From positions 1 to 64,000 of the forward strand of contig NZ_BMVF01000001.1 of the NCBI RefSeq assembly GCF_014650575.1: a DNA stretch of 64,000 nucleotides, read 5' to 3'. Under the pieces are notes generated by a model. The model had not been told where the DNA came from and did not search any database. It saw only the letters and a list, made by a program, of their open reading frames with translations. Made by a program: the position numbers and the translations under genes. Source of the DNA: Streptomyces naganishii JCM 4654. GTDB lineage: Bacteria; Actinomycetota; Actinomycetes; Streptomycetales; Streptomycetaceae. Below are positions 63,592-64,000 of the stretch, one piece after another (position 1 is the stretch's first letter; every line of letters begins with the position of its first letter).

Positions 63592-63723
63592 GGTGACTCC
63601 CCGGGGGATGCGGACGGGCGAACAGCGGGTTGTGTTTCCAGGCTGACACCGCCTACACCCGCCCGGCCCGTCCGGCGCGCCGTTCGGGTGGCGGGGCCCT
63701 GATCCCGGTGTGACGCTGCCGAC

Positions 63724-64000
63724 ATGACGATTCAGACCGCCAAACTGAGCGACCCGGCCGTCCGCGCCTTCGTCACCGCGGTCAACGCCCACGACCGCGA
63801 GGGCTTCATGCAGCTCCTCGCGCCCGGCGCGACCATGTCGGACGACGGCTCCGACCGCGACCTCGCCGAGTGGATCGAGGACGAGATCTTCGCCACCCAC
63901 GGCCACATGGAGGTCGACAACGAGTCCTCCGGAGGCCGCGCCCTCGTCGCCCGCTACAGCAACGACACCTGGGGCGAGATGCGCACCCGCTGGAGCTTCG
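63724..64000 (+). CDS. NTF2/SnoaL-like protein, partial (runs off the window)
   Basis: The first 92 codons of a SnoaL/NTF2-like small protein: LSDPAVRAFVTAVNAHDREGF then MQLLAPGATMSDDGSDRDLAEWIEDEIF. The HD pattern and cone-like alpha+beta order match SnoaL_2-type domains, which act as hydratases, isomerases or orphan binding proteins. The ATG at 63724 has no strong ribosome-binding site. It is divergent from the DoxX gene over 132 bp. The 3' end is outside the window. Confidence 0.8.
   Translation, partial: MTIQTAKLSDPAVRAFVTAVNAHDREGFMQLLAPGATMSDDGSDRDLAEWIEDEIFATHGHMEVDNESSGGRALVARYSNDTWGEMRTRWSF

Overview
The window is chromosomal DNA of a high-G+C actinomycete, almost certainly a Streptomyces or close relative. 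The evidence is the strong third-position G/C bias, many GTG/TTG starts, ATGA/GTGA stop-start overlaps, an actinobacterial class A RNase P RNA (about 59.84-60.25 kb), the Nif3 / zinc-ribbon / RNase H-CobC gene trio, FHA, DUF1992 and DUF3592 proteins, F420-dependent and cytochrome P450 enzymes, and several large MFS exporters. About 60 protein genes are supported. No tRNA, rRNA, CRISPR array, transposase or integrase was seen.

Layout. 0-12.3 kb: a C-terminally shortened DoxX protein, a PhoD-type phosphoesterase, a secreted HNH nuclease, a GDT1-type Mn/Ca transporter behind a yybP-ykoY (Mn2+) riboswitch, a HAD phosphatase, a peptidoglycan-binding membrane protein, an MFS exporter fused to a winged-helix domain, and small conserved proteins. 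12.3-16.2 kb: an MHS-type symporter divergent from a GT87/PAP2 fusion. 16.2-18.9 kb: a FadA5-like thiolase divergent from a CYP125-like P450. 20.5-26.3 kb: a cobalamin-riboswitch operon encoding an ECF transporter (S, fused A-A', T) and two surface-anchored proteins whose architecture recalls a split transcobalamin. 26.4-30.2 kb: an MBL-fold hydrolase divergent from aldehyde dehydrogenase plus ferredoxin, then a KstR-like TetR regulator. 30.4-33.7 kb: a tightly coupled glycosyltransferase / methyltransferase / alpha-toroid trio. 34.8 kb: an Rv3520c-like F420 oxidoreductase. 36-42 kb: cell-wall amidase, methyltransferase and two MFS exporters. 42.2-47.6 kb: an ABC exporter with its two-component system, interrupted by a secreted GH54/CBM42 arabinofuranosidase. 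48-51 kb: a MaoC / Zn-alcohol dehydrogenase / SDR operon. 53-56.2 kb: the Nif3 trio. 56-64 kb: KDPG aldolase, YaaA, MerR, Uma2, rnpB, a second PAP2 protein, a decayed MerR remnant, MazG, a full-length DoxX and a partial NTF2-like gene.

The most interesting thread is a dispersed regulon. The thiolase, P450, aldehyde dehydrogenase/ferredoxin, F420 oxidoreductase and MaoC-ADH-SDR genes resemble members of the mycobacterial KstR (cholesterol side-chain) regulon, and a KstR-like regulator is in the same window. The intergenic regions of these genes carry TnnAACnnGTTnnA-type sites and/or a second recurrent 15-bp motif, CTGAN-N5-GTCAG. This suggests sterol or isoprenoid/branched acyl-CoA catabolism under two overlapping control systems. 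The second strong thread is the B12 uptake operon with its cell-surface partner proteins. All calls come from reading the sequence; no database search was run.
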